Part shown: positions 8,170 to 16,532 of the stretch, one piece after another
Numbering within the stretch: position 1 is the first letter of the stretch
Layout: each line of letters opens with the position of its first letter
Virus record (IMG/VR): IMGVR_UViG_3300037189_001297
Location: 1 to 28,328 of that record
Strand: one strand, 5' to 3'
Origin: a virus
Length of the DNA: 28,328 nt
Notes under the pieces: model-generated
The model's input: the letters and a program-made list of their open reading frames with translations, nothing else
What the model was told of the DNA's origin: nothing
Databases searched by the model: none
Made by a program: the position numbers and the translations under genes

Positions 8170-8759
8170 AACGCCTCTTCCTTGCGCTTCTCTATTAGTC
8201 GCCTACGTTTTATTCGTGCAAGCTGTATTTTTTTAGTTTCAACTTTGTGTGCTTCGTCTTGCTCAATTACAATTTGCTTCCACATCTTTTCGTACTTAGT
8301 CCATAAGTCGCCTAACTCAGGTGGCGCTTTATAAACCATCGTCTCACGTAGCTCAGCTAGCATTGCATCCAACCTTGACCTGACAATTACCCGCATCAGT
8401 GCCCGCTTACCTACTGAATCTGTACCGGTATAAACTTGTGTTGCCTCTGCTTCTTGCTGAATAAATATCTTACCTATCTTGTCATACTCATCCATTAACG
8501 CACCAAGTTGATCTCCAATCTGCAAGAACACATCGTTAGGGTCGGCCTTAGCAATTTCCTGCACCCGCTGTACTTCTTTGTTGTACTGAATCTTCTGCGC
8601 GTTTGTCGGGTTCTCAATTTTCTGAAACTGCGCTTTTAAATCATCCAGTACTTCCTTAACTTCACCTGCTGCGCCTTTGATGTCTTTGTATAGCTGGCAT
8701 CCTTTCTTAACCGCAGCAACAGCAGCGTTGGCAGCAGCAAGTATGGTGAGCGGATCAAT
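8049..8759 (-). CDS. Helical C-terminally membrane-anchored phage protein, probably starting at ATT
   Basis: The frame is open upstream of an internal GTG at 8564. It reaches an ATT at 8759, right after an in-frame TAA, with GGAGG placed five bases before the ATT. The 236-aa product begins (M)DPLTILAAANAAVAAVKKG, and residues 1-45 match a conserved small phage protein family that starts in just this way (from memory). The body is a long charged helix/coiled coil (about 30-190). A C-terminal hydrophobic span (about 196-216) is followed by a short tail ending in WSCVLC. No ATG, GTG or TTG start exists in frame near the conserved N-terminus. It leads the lysis block and may regulate or accompany lysis; function is unknown. 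Confidence 0.75.
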   Translation of the reverse strand: MDPLTILAAANAAVAAVKKGCQLYKDIKGAAGEVKEVLDDLKAQFQKIENPTNAQKIQYNKEVQRVQEIAKADPNDVFLQIGDQLGALMDEYDKIGKIFIQQEAEATQVYTGTDSVGKRALMRVIVRSRLDAMLAELRETMVYKAPPELGDLWTKYEKMWKQIVIEQDEAHKVETKKIQLARIKRRRLIEKRKEEALWVGAILFVVAWYVGLLILIRTSHTYRGLYSSPFWSCVLC

Positions 8760-8764
8760 TTAAT

Positions 8765-8769
8765 CCTCC
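8765..8769 (-). promoter_or_regulatory. Consensus Shine-Dalgarno in front of an ATT start
   Basis: The minus strand reads GGAGG, then ATTAA, then ATT at 8759. The spacing of five bases is ideal for initiation at this ATT. No ordinary start codon in the correct frame lies within range. Confidence 0.72.
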
Positions 8770-8773
8770 GTAT

Positions 8774-11700
8774 TTACATAATAAACGCCGTTCTAGATAC
8801 TGAACGTGGTGCTGCATAAGTAATAATTACAAGCCCTGCACCGCCACCGCCGCCATCCCCCGCGTCAGAAGCTGGGTTACCTGTACCAAACGAACCGCCA
8901 CCGCCGCCACCAGCACCTATTCCGCCGTTCGCACCCGCCCCACCTTTTCCGTAGTTAGGCGTGCTACCTGAAGTGAGAGTAGCTCCACCACCGCCACCAC
9001 CTGCACCGCCTAGGCCGATAGTTCCGACTACAGGGGTGTTGTTGTAAGAAACGTAGCTAACGGAGTTGTAATCCGCACCCACACCACCAGCGCCACCCAC
9101 TACCGTAGAATTAACAAGCACCGAAGTAGCAGTAGCACTAGCTACACCCGTAGTCTGTATGGTGGTGATAGTAAATTGATTAAGGTTGACGACAGTTACA
9201 ACGTAGTCGCCGTTAGTTAGCTGAGAGCTACCACCAATAGTTACATTACCTGATGCACCCGGGGTAGTAACAAGGTTAGCTGTAAATGAGTTGGTACCAG
9301 TTGAAGTGATTACATAGCTACCATCCGGCCCAGTGCCAGAAGTAAAATCTAGGTAGTATGTTTGACCTGTGGTTAAACCATGACTACTAACGGTGAATGT
9401 AGCAAACGGCGTACTTACGGCTACAGTGGAAATGATCCCTGTATTTTGCGTAGTGGTAATCGTAAATGTGGTTAAGCCGGTAACAGTTACTGTGTAATTT
9501 CCAAGGTCTAACTGCGCAGCACCCCCTAACGTAAGGTTACCTGAAGTGTTTGGTGTACCTACAACAGAAAAAGAGTTAGCATTGATTACTGTGACTACGT
9601 AGCTACCGTCACTAGCACTACCTGACGTAAAGTCAAGATAATACGTTTGCCCATTGACTAATCCATGGCTGGTAACGTTACACACAGTTCTAGGTAAACG
9701 CACCGTACTAGTCGCGTTAGAAAAGAATCCTGTGCCCTGCGCTGTAGTGATCGTAAACGTAGTGCCGTTAATTACTGTGACAGTGTAATTTTGCGCAGTA
9801 AGCTGCGTGCTGCCGCCGATAGTTACGTTACCTGACGTAGTGCCTGAAGCGGCGGTATTAAGCGTAAACGTGTTTGCTCCGGTTACAGTTACTACATAAC
9901 TACCATCAAGCGCTGTGCCGGACGTAAAGTCAATATAGTAAGTCTGACCGTTTGTCAACCCATGGTTAGTAACGTTACATGTAACTAAAGTTCCCGAGCG
10001 GCTATACGTACCCGATTTAAACGCAGGCACTAAATTAATGGAGTCGCCAGTAACTAACCCGTGCGACGTATTAGTTACAATAGTGCAAAGCGAAGAGCCG
10101 CTGGTTCTGGTAATAGAATTACTAAATACAGAATCGCCAGCCGAATAAGTTCCGCTTTTAAACGTTCTACTCGTTAAGTTAATAACGTCGTTAGTAGTTA
10201 GATTATGGTTTGAAGTCGTTGTAACACTTAGCGTAGTAGAGCCGTTATCTCGCGTGGCTGTAGCGTTACTGAACGACCCCGTAGAATAAGTACCCGTCTT
10301 AAACCCAAAAGTTATATTAGCGGTCTCGCCCGTCAGCAAGCCATGCCCTGTAGCATTTATTGTGCAAAGCGAAGAGCCGTTGGGGCGACTAGCGGGTTGG
10401 GTTGCAGTTCTAACTTGCAGTACTTGACCACCGCCACCACCGCCACCACCGTTAGTACCCGCAGTACCCGCTGTAGGAGTTCTAGCGCTGCTAGTGCCAC
10501 CCGTACCCGCGCCACCCGAAATACCTGCACCGCCGTTGTTACCAGTAGACGACGCGTTCGTACCCGCGCCACCACGTACGTTACCTGCAAATCCGGAACT
10601 AAGAAAGTTTGCAGTACCCCCGCCTTTACTACCCGCGCCCCCGGGGTAAAGGTCAGTGCCGTAAACAGCACCGCCACCTGAGCCGCCTATACCCGCCGCC
10701 GTACCCGCGCCACCACCATTAGCTAATACACCTTGCGCTACGCTAAGCGGGATGGAATTAGCAGTAAAGTTAACCCAAGAAGGATTACCCGCAGCCCCAT
10801 CACCCGCAGTAGTTTTTGCACCTAATGCTGCGGCAGCGTTAACGTAAATTGTGCTGTTGGGCGTGACACTTGTAAAAACTTCAAGGATAGCTACACCCCC
10901 ACCGCCACCGCCGCCCGCAGTTGTGTTTGCTACGGATGGTTTCCCAGCTTGTCCTCCGCCGCCGACCACAGTAATTAGTAGCTCGCTAACGTTAGGAATT
11001 GCATACGTGGTGTTAATACCGCTATACACGGCTGTCTTTACCGCAGACACGAAATCAATATTTATATTACCCCCCAAATTGGCGAGGCCGTATGCGCGTA
11101 GTGTAGTGCCCGTAACAGTTACACGTTTGTATTTTGCTTGTGTAGTTGTTACCTGCGGGGTAAGTGTAAAATTTAAATCCTGAAAAATAATATAGTTAGG
11201 CGTGGTGATAGTGAACGGAACCGTAGCACCTGTTAAATTAATACCTCGCCGAGGAGTGCCGCCTTGGTTGTTACTACGTAATTTAGTAGGGTACGTGGAT
11301 GTGACGGGGACAACTATAGAGTTAGTTACTGTTATATCGTTGAAGACAGTTAGACCTGAAGAAACTACAGTAGATTCTACAGCTAAGTTATAAAAGCTTC
11401 CGGTACCAGAATAGACAATTTGTGCAAACGTACTTGTAAGTGAACTACCTTTTATTGTAGAAGTGTCCGCTTCTAATGTGCCAAGGCTATCAGCAGAAAA
11501 AGTACCTCTAAACGTTATAAGGCTACTATTGCATTTTAGTTTTATTACCCCTGCGTAAGTAGGGGCCATGCCGTAGAAAACAGGATCGCCACCACCTGAA
11601 TATTGACTAGCAATATTTAAATTATTTACAGTTATAGCGTAATCAGGAGGTGATCCACCAATTTGTGTGTTCCACGTGCCCGCTTCTACCGTAAAGATTG

Positions 11701-14700
11701 ATGTATTTAAAGGGTTAAACTGTGTGGCTATGGTGTTTGGAGCGTATACAGATACTATTAAATCACTGCTCGCCGGTGAGTAGGTATAAACCCTATTTAT
11801 ACGCGTGGATATATTTAATCTAAAACCGGAGCCAGATATAGTTACCGAAGACGGTATGTTCAACGGGCCGCACACAAATGCGTAGCCGTAGTTGTTCCCC
11901 GCAAAAGTTATGGTAGCGGTAGACCCAGTCATATCTAAATTACCGCCTAATACACGCCTATCACCAACTGTGACAGTAATACCGCCCGCAGCGGCTCCAA
12001 ATACAACGTTATCCTGTGGTAATGGAAGTGACGCACCGGGGGTACCGGGGAACGGTGTAGCTGACCATGTTGCAGTGCTGCTCCACGCGCCTGACGCAAT
12101 TGCGTAACGAGTTACCGGGCTATCGAAGTTAATGAGTGAATTACCACCGCAGTCGCCTACAGAAGTACCTAGTGCCCAAGGTGTTGTACCGCCCGCCGCT
12201 GTTATATCCGTAAAGTCAACGTTAGTGAGCACGCGGGTGTTACCACACGACAGAGTGACAGGAGTACCTGCGGTATAAGACTCGATAGATAGTCGGTTTA
12301 CAAGCGAGTTACCGATAAGAGATAGCGCCCCGGCACCAGTACCAGTAACGGTTAAGTTACCGTAGAAAATAGCGCGTGCATGAGGGTTAGCTACACCAGT
12401 AAACGCAAACGTAGCTGCTGTAACCGCAACCCCCGGCACATTGTTACCAACATAACCTAACCGCCCAGTCATATTAACGGCGTTGTATGTGTAGCCGCCG
12501 TGCCCAAATGTAATGTCTCCCGCAGAAGCATTACCAATAGAAACAGTAGATGTGCTCCGCACAAACGTAAAGCCGGAGTCTACGTTGAAGTATTGTGCCG
12601 CTGCATAAGTAAACGCGCCTAGCGTAAGGTTACCTTGGTATCGATAAAAACCTACGCAAGAAAGCGCACCGTTCAGAGTAGCAGTGCCCGTACTAGAAAT
12701 ATTTACTGTTCCATCCCCACCAAAAGCGCTTACCGCCATTGTGATAGCACCCGTAGTAAGAGTGCCGGTGTTACCAGAGTCAAACTCAGTCCCTGAAATT
12801 GCACCGAATGTAGCGTTGTTACCGTTTACTACTGAGAATAACCTACCTCCTGTTATTGCAGCGCAAGACACTGTACCGGTGTTTGCGAACTCAAAATCTA
12901 GAGCGCCTACGTTTCCTGTTATCTGGTTTGTGAAAGAAGCACTACCTGCACCTTGAACGCGGAACTTAGTGCCTATTCCAGCGGCTACACCAGTAGTAGC
13001 CACCGCTGTAGTTGCCGCTGTGTTAGTAGCCGCGCCACCCACATCCAATAAGAATTGGTTAGGGACAACGTTAATTGCATCAGCACAAGATAACGTAATT
13101 GTACCTGTTCCGGTTACGTTACCGGGGGTAATAAGATTAACAAACGATGCGTTTATTACTCCGTAAGAAATGGCACCTGACCCAGCGCTTACAGTAGCAG
13201 TTAACCCTTTGCGGTACGTAGCCGTGCCTAACGATACAGCGCCGCCAAACGTGATTCCACCACCCGCAAAGGTGCCATAGTTTGCAAACAGATAGTTACT
13301 TGTAGTATCAACACTAAAATCCGCTGTTATCGCCCCCGTAGATGTATTCCCACCACTGTTTACAGTAATAACAGGTGGCCCCGACATAACGGTGAAAGGG
13401 TACGTAATAGTAATAGCACCTTGAGTTACTGTAGTTAACGCATATACAGTTAACCCCGAGCAGGTTATCGCACCGTGCGAAACAGAACCAGTTGAAGAGA
13501 ATAAATTTGCACCGCCTTTACCGCCAGCAGGGCCAACATCTGTGGTTCCCGATATAGTTATATTTCCAGAACTAACGATACGTACATTGTTAGGGGTTGT
13601 TGGCTGCGCGGCAGTCGTGTTTATAGACGCTATATTTACCGCCGCGTCAGACGCAATATCTAGCGCATAGTCATTTAGATTTGTTGTCAGCGTAAGCGCA
13701 CCTGATGTAATTGCCCCCACAGGGCTGGAAGAATAGGTATTTGATATATATAAATACCCAGCGGTTACGGCGGCAAAAGTTATTGTTGGCGGCGGCGAAG
13801 CTGTCGTTGAGTAAGCATAAATACCCGCCCTACCGTTTATCGCATCGCCGATTGTAACTGCCCCTGTAGCAGTAAAATTACCCCCTAACCCTAGCCCTAT
13901 TGCGGTTGCTGTGTACTGCCTAGGGATTGTAATAGCTGCAAAAGATACAGGCACCCCCACAGGAGTCTGAACTGCTAACGGCACTTCTGTGAGCGGGCCG
14001 TTATTGTAAACAGTATTAAGTGTAAGGGTGCCAGTAAGCGCAACTTCGGAGCCAGCTCGAAGCGCCCCTATAGTCATCGCACCGCCAGTTAATTTACCGG
14101 ACACTACATTACAAAGAGAAGCATCATTTCCGACAATACCGCTGGTTGTAGTAGTTGTAATATTAGTTATCGCGGTTGTGTCTTGCCCATTAATGCTCAT
14201 GCCGGGTTCCACACCCGCGCTAAAAGTAAGCGCAGTGATGTTAAGCGTAGTCCCACTACGTATAAACGTAGTAAACGACCCTAGCGTACTCGTAACGGTT
14301 CGCAACGTTTGGTTAGTTCCTACTTTACCTAAAGAAAACAGGAATGACCCGCAGGTAATTGTTTGCCCAGCTGAAGTAGTAACAACTAAATTACTATTTA
14401 TATCGTTCTGTCCGAAGGAACACGAACTACAAGTTATAGCAATAGCGTTAAGGTTGACATTACCATTGATAAACCGCAGTTCGCCAACCCCTGTGCCTTG
14501 TGTAATCGCGGCTGTAGCGTTAAACGTTGCTGTTGTATAAATACCGCCAAGCGTATCTGTGCCTACGCTCCCGTAGTTAGTTATGGTGAAGGTACTCATA
14601 TTAAAAGTACCTTGCTGTAGAATTAAGAAGCCGTTACCGATGCCGGAACCTAAGTTGAGGTTTGCTGCGAGGGTGTATGTCCCCCCACCCACCATGGTTA

Positions 14701-15070
14701 TGCCAGAGAAAGCATCGAAAGAATGCCCGGACGCAATATTTATTGTATGCGAACCTACGCCATACATATCAAAACGCCCGTAACTTGCTCCGGTAGCGCT
14801 AATTAAAATGTTGCCATAAATGGCTATCGAGAGTCCGGAAAAAACACAGTTAATAACCCCCGCTTGAATAGTAAAATTCCTACACGATGCGTTAGCTTGA
14901 ACAAGGACTTGACTGCTAAGAGCGCCAAACCCACTAGAGGTGTTAAAAATTACATCATCACCAGACGTAGGTACGCCCGCACCACCTAACCCACCAGAAG
15001 ATGCCGACCAATTAGACGTAGTACCGCCATCCCACGTGCCCGCGCCACCAACCCAATAGTACGTTGCCAT
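8774..15070 (-). CDS. Giant Gly/Thr/Ser-rich tail adhesin, 2098 aa
   Basis: This gene fills 22% of the window. Residues 3-42 (YYWVGGAGTWDGGTTSNWS, then P-T-S-G-D-D-V-I-F) start a repetitive beta-strand region, probably a beta-helix, to about 985. A second copy of the same entry motif at about 990-1024 starts another to about 1350. A glycine-rich adhesin domain begins at 1364 (LLITVVGGGG), is interrupted at about 1553-1990 by tandem HGL repeats, and resumes to end with GGGGGAGLVIITY near 2086. There are few charged residues and no signal peptide. Position after two fibre genes suggests a receptor-binding or surface-binding virion protein. The start is coupled to the fibre stop (TGA-T-ATG) without a clear Shine-Dalgarno. 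No enzymatic motif is seen. Confidence 0.82.
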   Translation of the reverse strand: MATYYWVGGAGTWDGGTTSNWSASSGGLGGAGVPTSGDDVIFNTSSGFGALSSQVLVQANASCRNFTIQAGVINCVFSGLSIAIYGNILISATGASYGRFDMYGVGSHTINIASGHSFDAFSGITMVGGGTYTLAANLNLGSGIGNGFLILQQGTFNMSTFTITNYGSVGTDTLGGIYTTATFNATAAITQGTGVGELRFINGNVNLNAIAITCSSCSFGQNDINSNLVVTTSAGQTITCGSFLFSLGKVGTNQTLRTVTSTLGSFTTFIRSGTTLNITALTFSAGVEPGMSINGQDTTAITNITTTTTSGIVGNDASLCNVVSGKLTGGAMTIGALRAGSEVALTGTLTLNTVYNNGPLTEVPLAVQTPVGVPVSFAAITIPRQYTATAIGLGLGGNFTATGAVTIGDAINGRAGIYAYSTTASPPPTITFAAVTAGYLYISNTYSSSPVGAITSGALTLTTNLNDYALDIASDAAVNIASINTTAAQPTTPNNVRIVSSGNITISGTTDVGPAGGKGGANLFSSTGSVSHGAITCSGLTVYALTTVTQGAITITYPFTVMSGPPVITVNSGGNTSTGAITADFSVDTTSNYLFANYGTFAGGGITFGGAVSLGTATYRKGLTATVSAGSGAISYGVINASFVNLITPGNVTGTGTITLSCADAINVVPNQFLLDVGGAATNTAATTAVATTGVAAGIGTKFRVQGAGSASFTNQITGNVGALDFEFANTGTVSCAAITGGRLFSVVNGNNATFGAISGTEFDSGNTGTLTTGAITMAVSAFGGDGTVNISSTGTATLNGALSCVGFYRYQGNLTLGAFTYAAAQYFNVDSGFTFVRSTSTVSIGNASAGDITFGHGGYTYNAVNMTGRLGYVGNNVPGVAVTAATFAFTGVANPHARAIFYGNLTVTGTGAGALSLIGNSLVNRLSIESYTAGTPVTLSCGNTRVLTNVDFTDITAAGGTTPWALGTSVGDCGGNSLINFDSPVTRYAIASGAWSSTATWSATPFPGTPGASLPLPQDNVVFGAAAGGITVTVGDRRVLGGNLDMTGSTATITFAGNNYGYAFVCGPLNIPSSVTISGSGFRLNISTRINRVYTYSPASSDLIVSVYAPNTIATQFNPLNTSIFTVEAGTWNTQIGGSPPDYAITVNNLNIASQYSGGGDPVFYGMAPTYAGVIKLKCNSSLITFRGTFSADSLGTLEADTSTIKGSSLTSTFAQIVYSGTGSFYNLAVESTVVSSGLTVFNDITVTNSIVVPVTSTYPTKLRSNNQGGTPRRGINLTGATVPFTITTPNYIIFQDLNFTLTPQVTTTQAKYKRVTVTGTTLRAYGLANLGGNINIDFVSAVKTAVYSGINTTYAIPNVSELLITVVGGGGQAGKPSVANTTAGGGGGGGVAILEVFTSVTPNSTIYVNAAAALGAKTTAGDGAAGNPSWVNFTANSIPLSVAQGVLANGGGAGTAAGIGGSGGGAVYGTDLYPGGAGSKGGGTANFLSSGFAGNVRGGAGTNASSTGNNGGAGISGGAGTGGTSSARTPTAGTAGTNGGGGGGGGQVLQVRTATQPASRPNGSSLCTINATGHGLLTGETANITFGFKTGTYSTGSFSNATATRDNGSTTLSVTTTSNHNLTTNDVINLTSRTFKSGTYSAGDSVFSNSITRTSGSSLCTIVTNTSHGLVTGDSINLVPAFKSGTYSRSGTLVTCNVTNHGLTNGQTYYIDFTSGTALDGSYVVTVTGANTFTLNTAASGTTSGNVTIGGSTQLTAQNYTVTVINGTTFTITTAQGTGFFSNATSTVRLPRTVCNVTSHGLVNGQTYYLDFTSGSASDGSYVVTVINANSFSVVGTPNTSGNLTLGGAAQLDLGNYTVTVTGLTTFTITTTQNTGIISTVAVSTPFATFTVSSHGLTTGQTYYLDFTSGTGPDGSYVITSTGTNSFTANLVTTPGASGNVTIGGSSQLTNGDYVVTVVNLNQFTITTIQTTGVASATATSVLVNSTVVGGAGGVGADYNSVSYVSYNNTPVVGTIGLGGAGGGGGGATLTSGSTPNYGKGGAGANGGIGAGGGGGGSFGTGNPASDAGDGGGGGAGLVIITYAAPRSVSRTAFIM
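9110..10000 (-). repeat. Three tandem ~97-103-aa HGL repeats inside the adhesin
   Basis: Residues 1691-1793, 1794-1890 and 1891-1987 repeat the same order of motifs: (N/S)HGL(T/V)xGQTYY(I/L)DFTSG, DGSYV(V/I)T, SGN(V/L)T(I/L)GG, a Q-L-(T/D) turn, and (Y)(T/V)VTV...FTITT. The DNA copies have diverged, so these are old duplications kept for protein structure. Confidence 0.85.
10001..10375 (-). repeat. Three shorter ~35-45-aa repeats related to the HGL units
   Basis: Residues about 1566-1596, 1609-1643 and 1658-1690 share the pattern (S-L-C-T-I or T-L-S-V)...(H-G-L or H-N-L)...(T-G or T-N)...(F-K-S/T-G-T-Y-S). They look like truncated versions of the longer repeats that follow and form the first part of the insert in the Gly-rich domain. 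Confidence 0.75.
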
Positions 15071-15071
15071 A

Positions 15072-16274
15072 TCAAGTCCGTTTTACATTTAATGTGACAG
15101 TAACCCGAGTAATAGTAGCAATGCTGTTGATGCTAAACGCCAATATGTCGCCCGCAGTAATGTTGGGTGACCAACCTACTAATGTATTATCAAATGTCTT
15201 CACACCCGCTGTAATTGTGGGTGGGCTAGCACCTACTATGCTACTAACCGTAGGGAACGCAGAATAAGTTCCTTTAGCTATACCTACTGTAATAGAGCCT
15301 ACTTGGTCTGCAAGCATCGATACTGATGTGATCTGGCAGTTAAAAGGAATTTGAATATATCCTTGTACCCCTGTTAACAGCACCAGACCACCACCGTCGA
15401 TAATGAACGGAATAGCAGCAACCAAGTCTGACCATACAGGAGGGGCTGCACCTGCCGAGGAAAAAATCTGCCCTGCTACACCTGCGGCTGTAATAGCCAT
15501 AGCAGAAGCGTTTGAGTACACGACACCACCGTTAATAGCCGAAAGGGTAGCGTTAGTGCCGCCCTGTGCCAGCGTAATATCCGTAGTCAGGCCAGACAGC
15601 TGAGTAATGTCGTTGTTGTTGCCGGAGCCAGCAGCGCCTAAGTTAGCACGTGCAGTAGATGGAATAGTCGCGCCTGTACCACCTTGCGAAACCGCAAGAG
15701 GCACAGCCAGTCCGGTGATAGCAGTGATATCGCTGTTAGGGCCGGAAGCTGCCGCTCCTAGATTAAGCCTTGCAGTAGCGGCGTTGTTAGCACCTGTACC
15801 GCCACTAGTAACCGGCAGTGGATTGACCAGACTGTTTAGCTTGATCGTATCAACTTCAAGGTTGTCGATGTACTGCGTGGCTATGTAAAAATCCACTCCA
15901 TCACAATACACCATAGCGCTTTTGCCATTAGGTATTGTTACGGTAGTAGCACTAGAGGCTGTGGAGATAGTTACGCCCTGCCCGCCAGTAGTTTTGTTAA
16001 CCACCACATATAGTTTGGTAACTTCGGGAGCGTACACAACACGCGTTTGCGTTAGTGCCCCTGTGAACAAAAGCCCCATTTGACGGGCTTGGTCGGGCGT
16101 ACCATCCGCTACAGTCAGGATTACGTTAGCGTTCGGGATATTAACGGCAACAGCACCAGCAATAGCTTGCTCTAAAACTGTGGCTAAGTTCTCGTTAGTA
16201 ATTACACCCCACTGGTTGGTGTAACTACCCGTATCCATTAGGGTAAGTCGAAGGTTTGTCGAAAAAGTAGTCAT
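15072..16274 (-). CDS. Tail fibre protein with 40-aa collar repeats, 400 aa
   Basis: The N-terminus (FSTNLRLTLMDTGSYTNQWG, 4-23, then ITNENLATVLEQAI) matches a fibre head seen in many aquatic phages that probably binds the virion. Two full 40-aa repeats (153-192 and 193-232) and a partial third (233-249) carry the L-x-V-S/T-x-G-G-T-G-A...A-R-x-N-L-G-A-A pattern typical of phage fibre stalks. Residues about 250-400 form a beta-rich tip domain. The protein is likely trimeric and lies between the 82-aa protein (7 bases upstream) and the giant adhesin (1 base downstream). TAGGT upstream of ATG gives a modest ribosome binding site. Receptor and host specificity cannot be read from the sequence. 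Confidence 0.85.
   Translation of the reverse strand: MTTFSTNLRLTLMDTGSYTNQWGVITNENLATVLEQAIAGAVAVNIPNANVILTVADGTPDQARQMGLLFTGALTQTRVVYAPEVTKLYVVVNKTTGGQGVTISTASSATTVTIPNGKSAMVYCDGVDFYIATQYIDNLEVDTIKLNSLVNPLPVTSGGTGANNAATARLNLGAAASGPNSDITAITGLAVPLAVSQGGTGATIPSTARANLGAAGSGNNNDITQLSGLTTDITLAQGGTNATLSAINGGVVYSNASAMAITAAGVAGQIFSSAGAAPPVWSDLVAAIPFIIDGGGLVLLTGVQGYIQIPFNCQITSVSMLADQVGSITVGIAKGTYSAFPTVSSIVGASPPTITAGVKTFDNTLVGWSPNITAGDILAFSINSIATITRVTVTLNVKRT
15528..15818 (-). repeat. Tandem 40-aa fibre repeats (two full copies and a partial third)
   Basis: Translation gives SGGTGANNAATARLNLGAA and SQGGTGATIPSTARANLGAA in register, 40 residues apart, then AQGGTNATLSAING. This is the phage tail collar/stalk type of repeat. 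Confidence 0.85.
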
Positions 16275-16281
16275 AGCTTAC

Positions 16282-16530
16282 CTACGTAGCAACAGGAGTC
16301 CACACGTTAGCCGCTTCATCATCCACATCAACCCATGGTGGTTTCGGGTTGTAACTCATAACTAACTGCAAAGATGCAGGGTCTACGGTCACGTTAACAT
16401 TCAACGCGGTAGTAATCTGCGTATACCCCAAGTTTGCGACAAGCCCAAATCCCGCCACCGGAATATAGTTCGTGGTGCTTACCTGCCCCGAGAACGAGGC
16501 ACCGGAAAAGGACGAGTCGGAGAAAGCCAT
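16282..16530 (-). CDS. Small beta-rich fibre-associated protein, 82 aa
   Basis: This 82-aa protein has a Ser/Gly start (AFSDSSFSGASFSGQVSTTN), alternating beta-type residues through the middle (NVNVTVDPASLQLVMSYN), and a Trp-containing acidic end (PPWVDVDDEAANVWTPVAT). No membrane span or signal is present. It sits between two fibre genes, 2 bases after the 806-aa fibre and 7 bases before the 400-aa fibre. A chaperone, connector or small spike role is plausible. I do not recognise a characterised family. Confidence 0.65.
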   Translation of the reverse strand: MAFSDSSFSGASFSGQVSTTNYIPVAGFGLVANLGYTQITTALNVNVTVDPASLQLVMSYNPKPPWVDVDDEAANVWTPVAT

Positions 16531-16532
16531 AG

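Noticed and set aside
9110-10375. Regular repeats that might suggest a CRISPR array or a DNA-level repeat element
   Set aside because: Unit size is about 100-300 bases, the copies are diverged at DNA level and all are in frame within one protein; there is no short direct repeat with unique spacers.
10343-10681. Open frames on both strands within the Gly-rich part of the adhesin
   Set aside because: Glycine codon repeats leave several frames free of stops. The 2098-aa frame is continuous and has recognisable domains; the others do not.
8774-15070. Diversity-generating retroelement target in the giant adhesin
   Set aside because: No reverse transcriptase or template repeat is present in the window, and no adenine-biased variable segment was recognised near the C-terminus.
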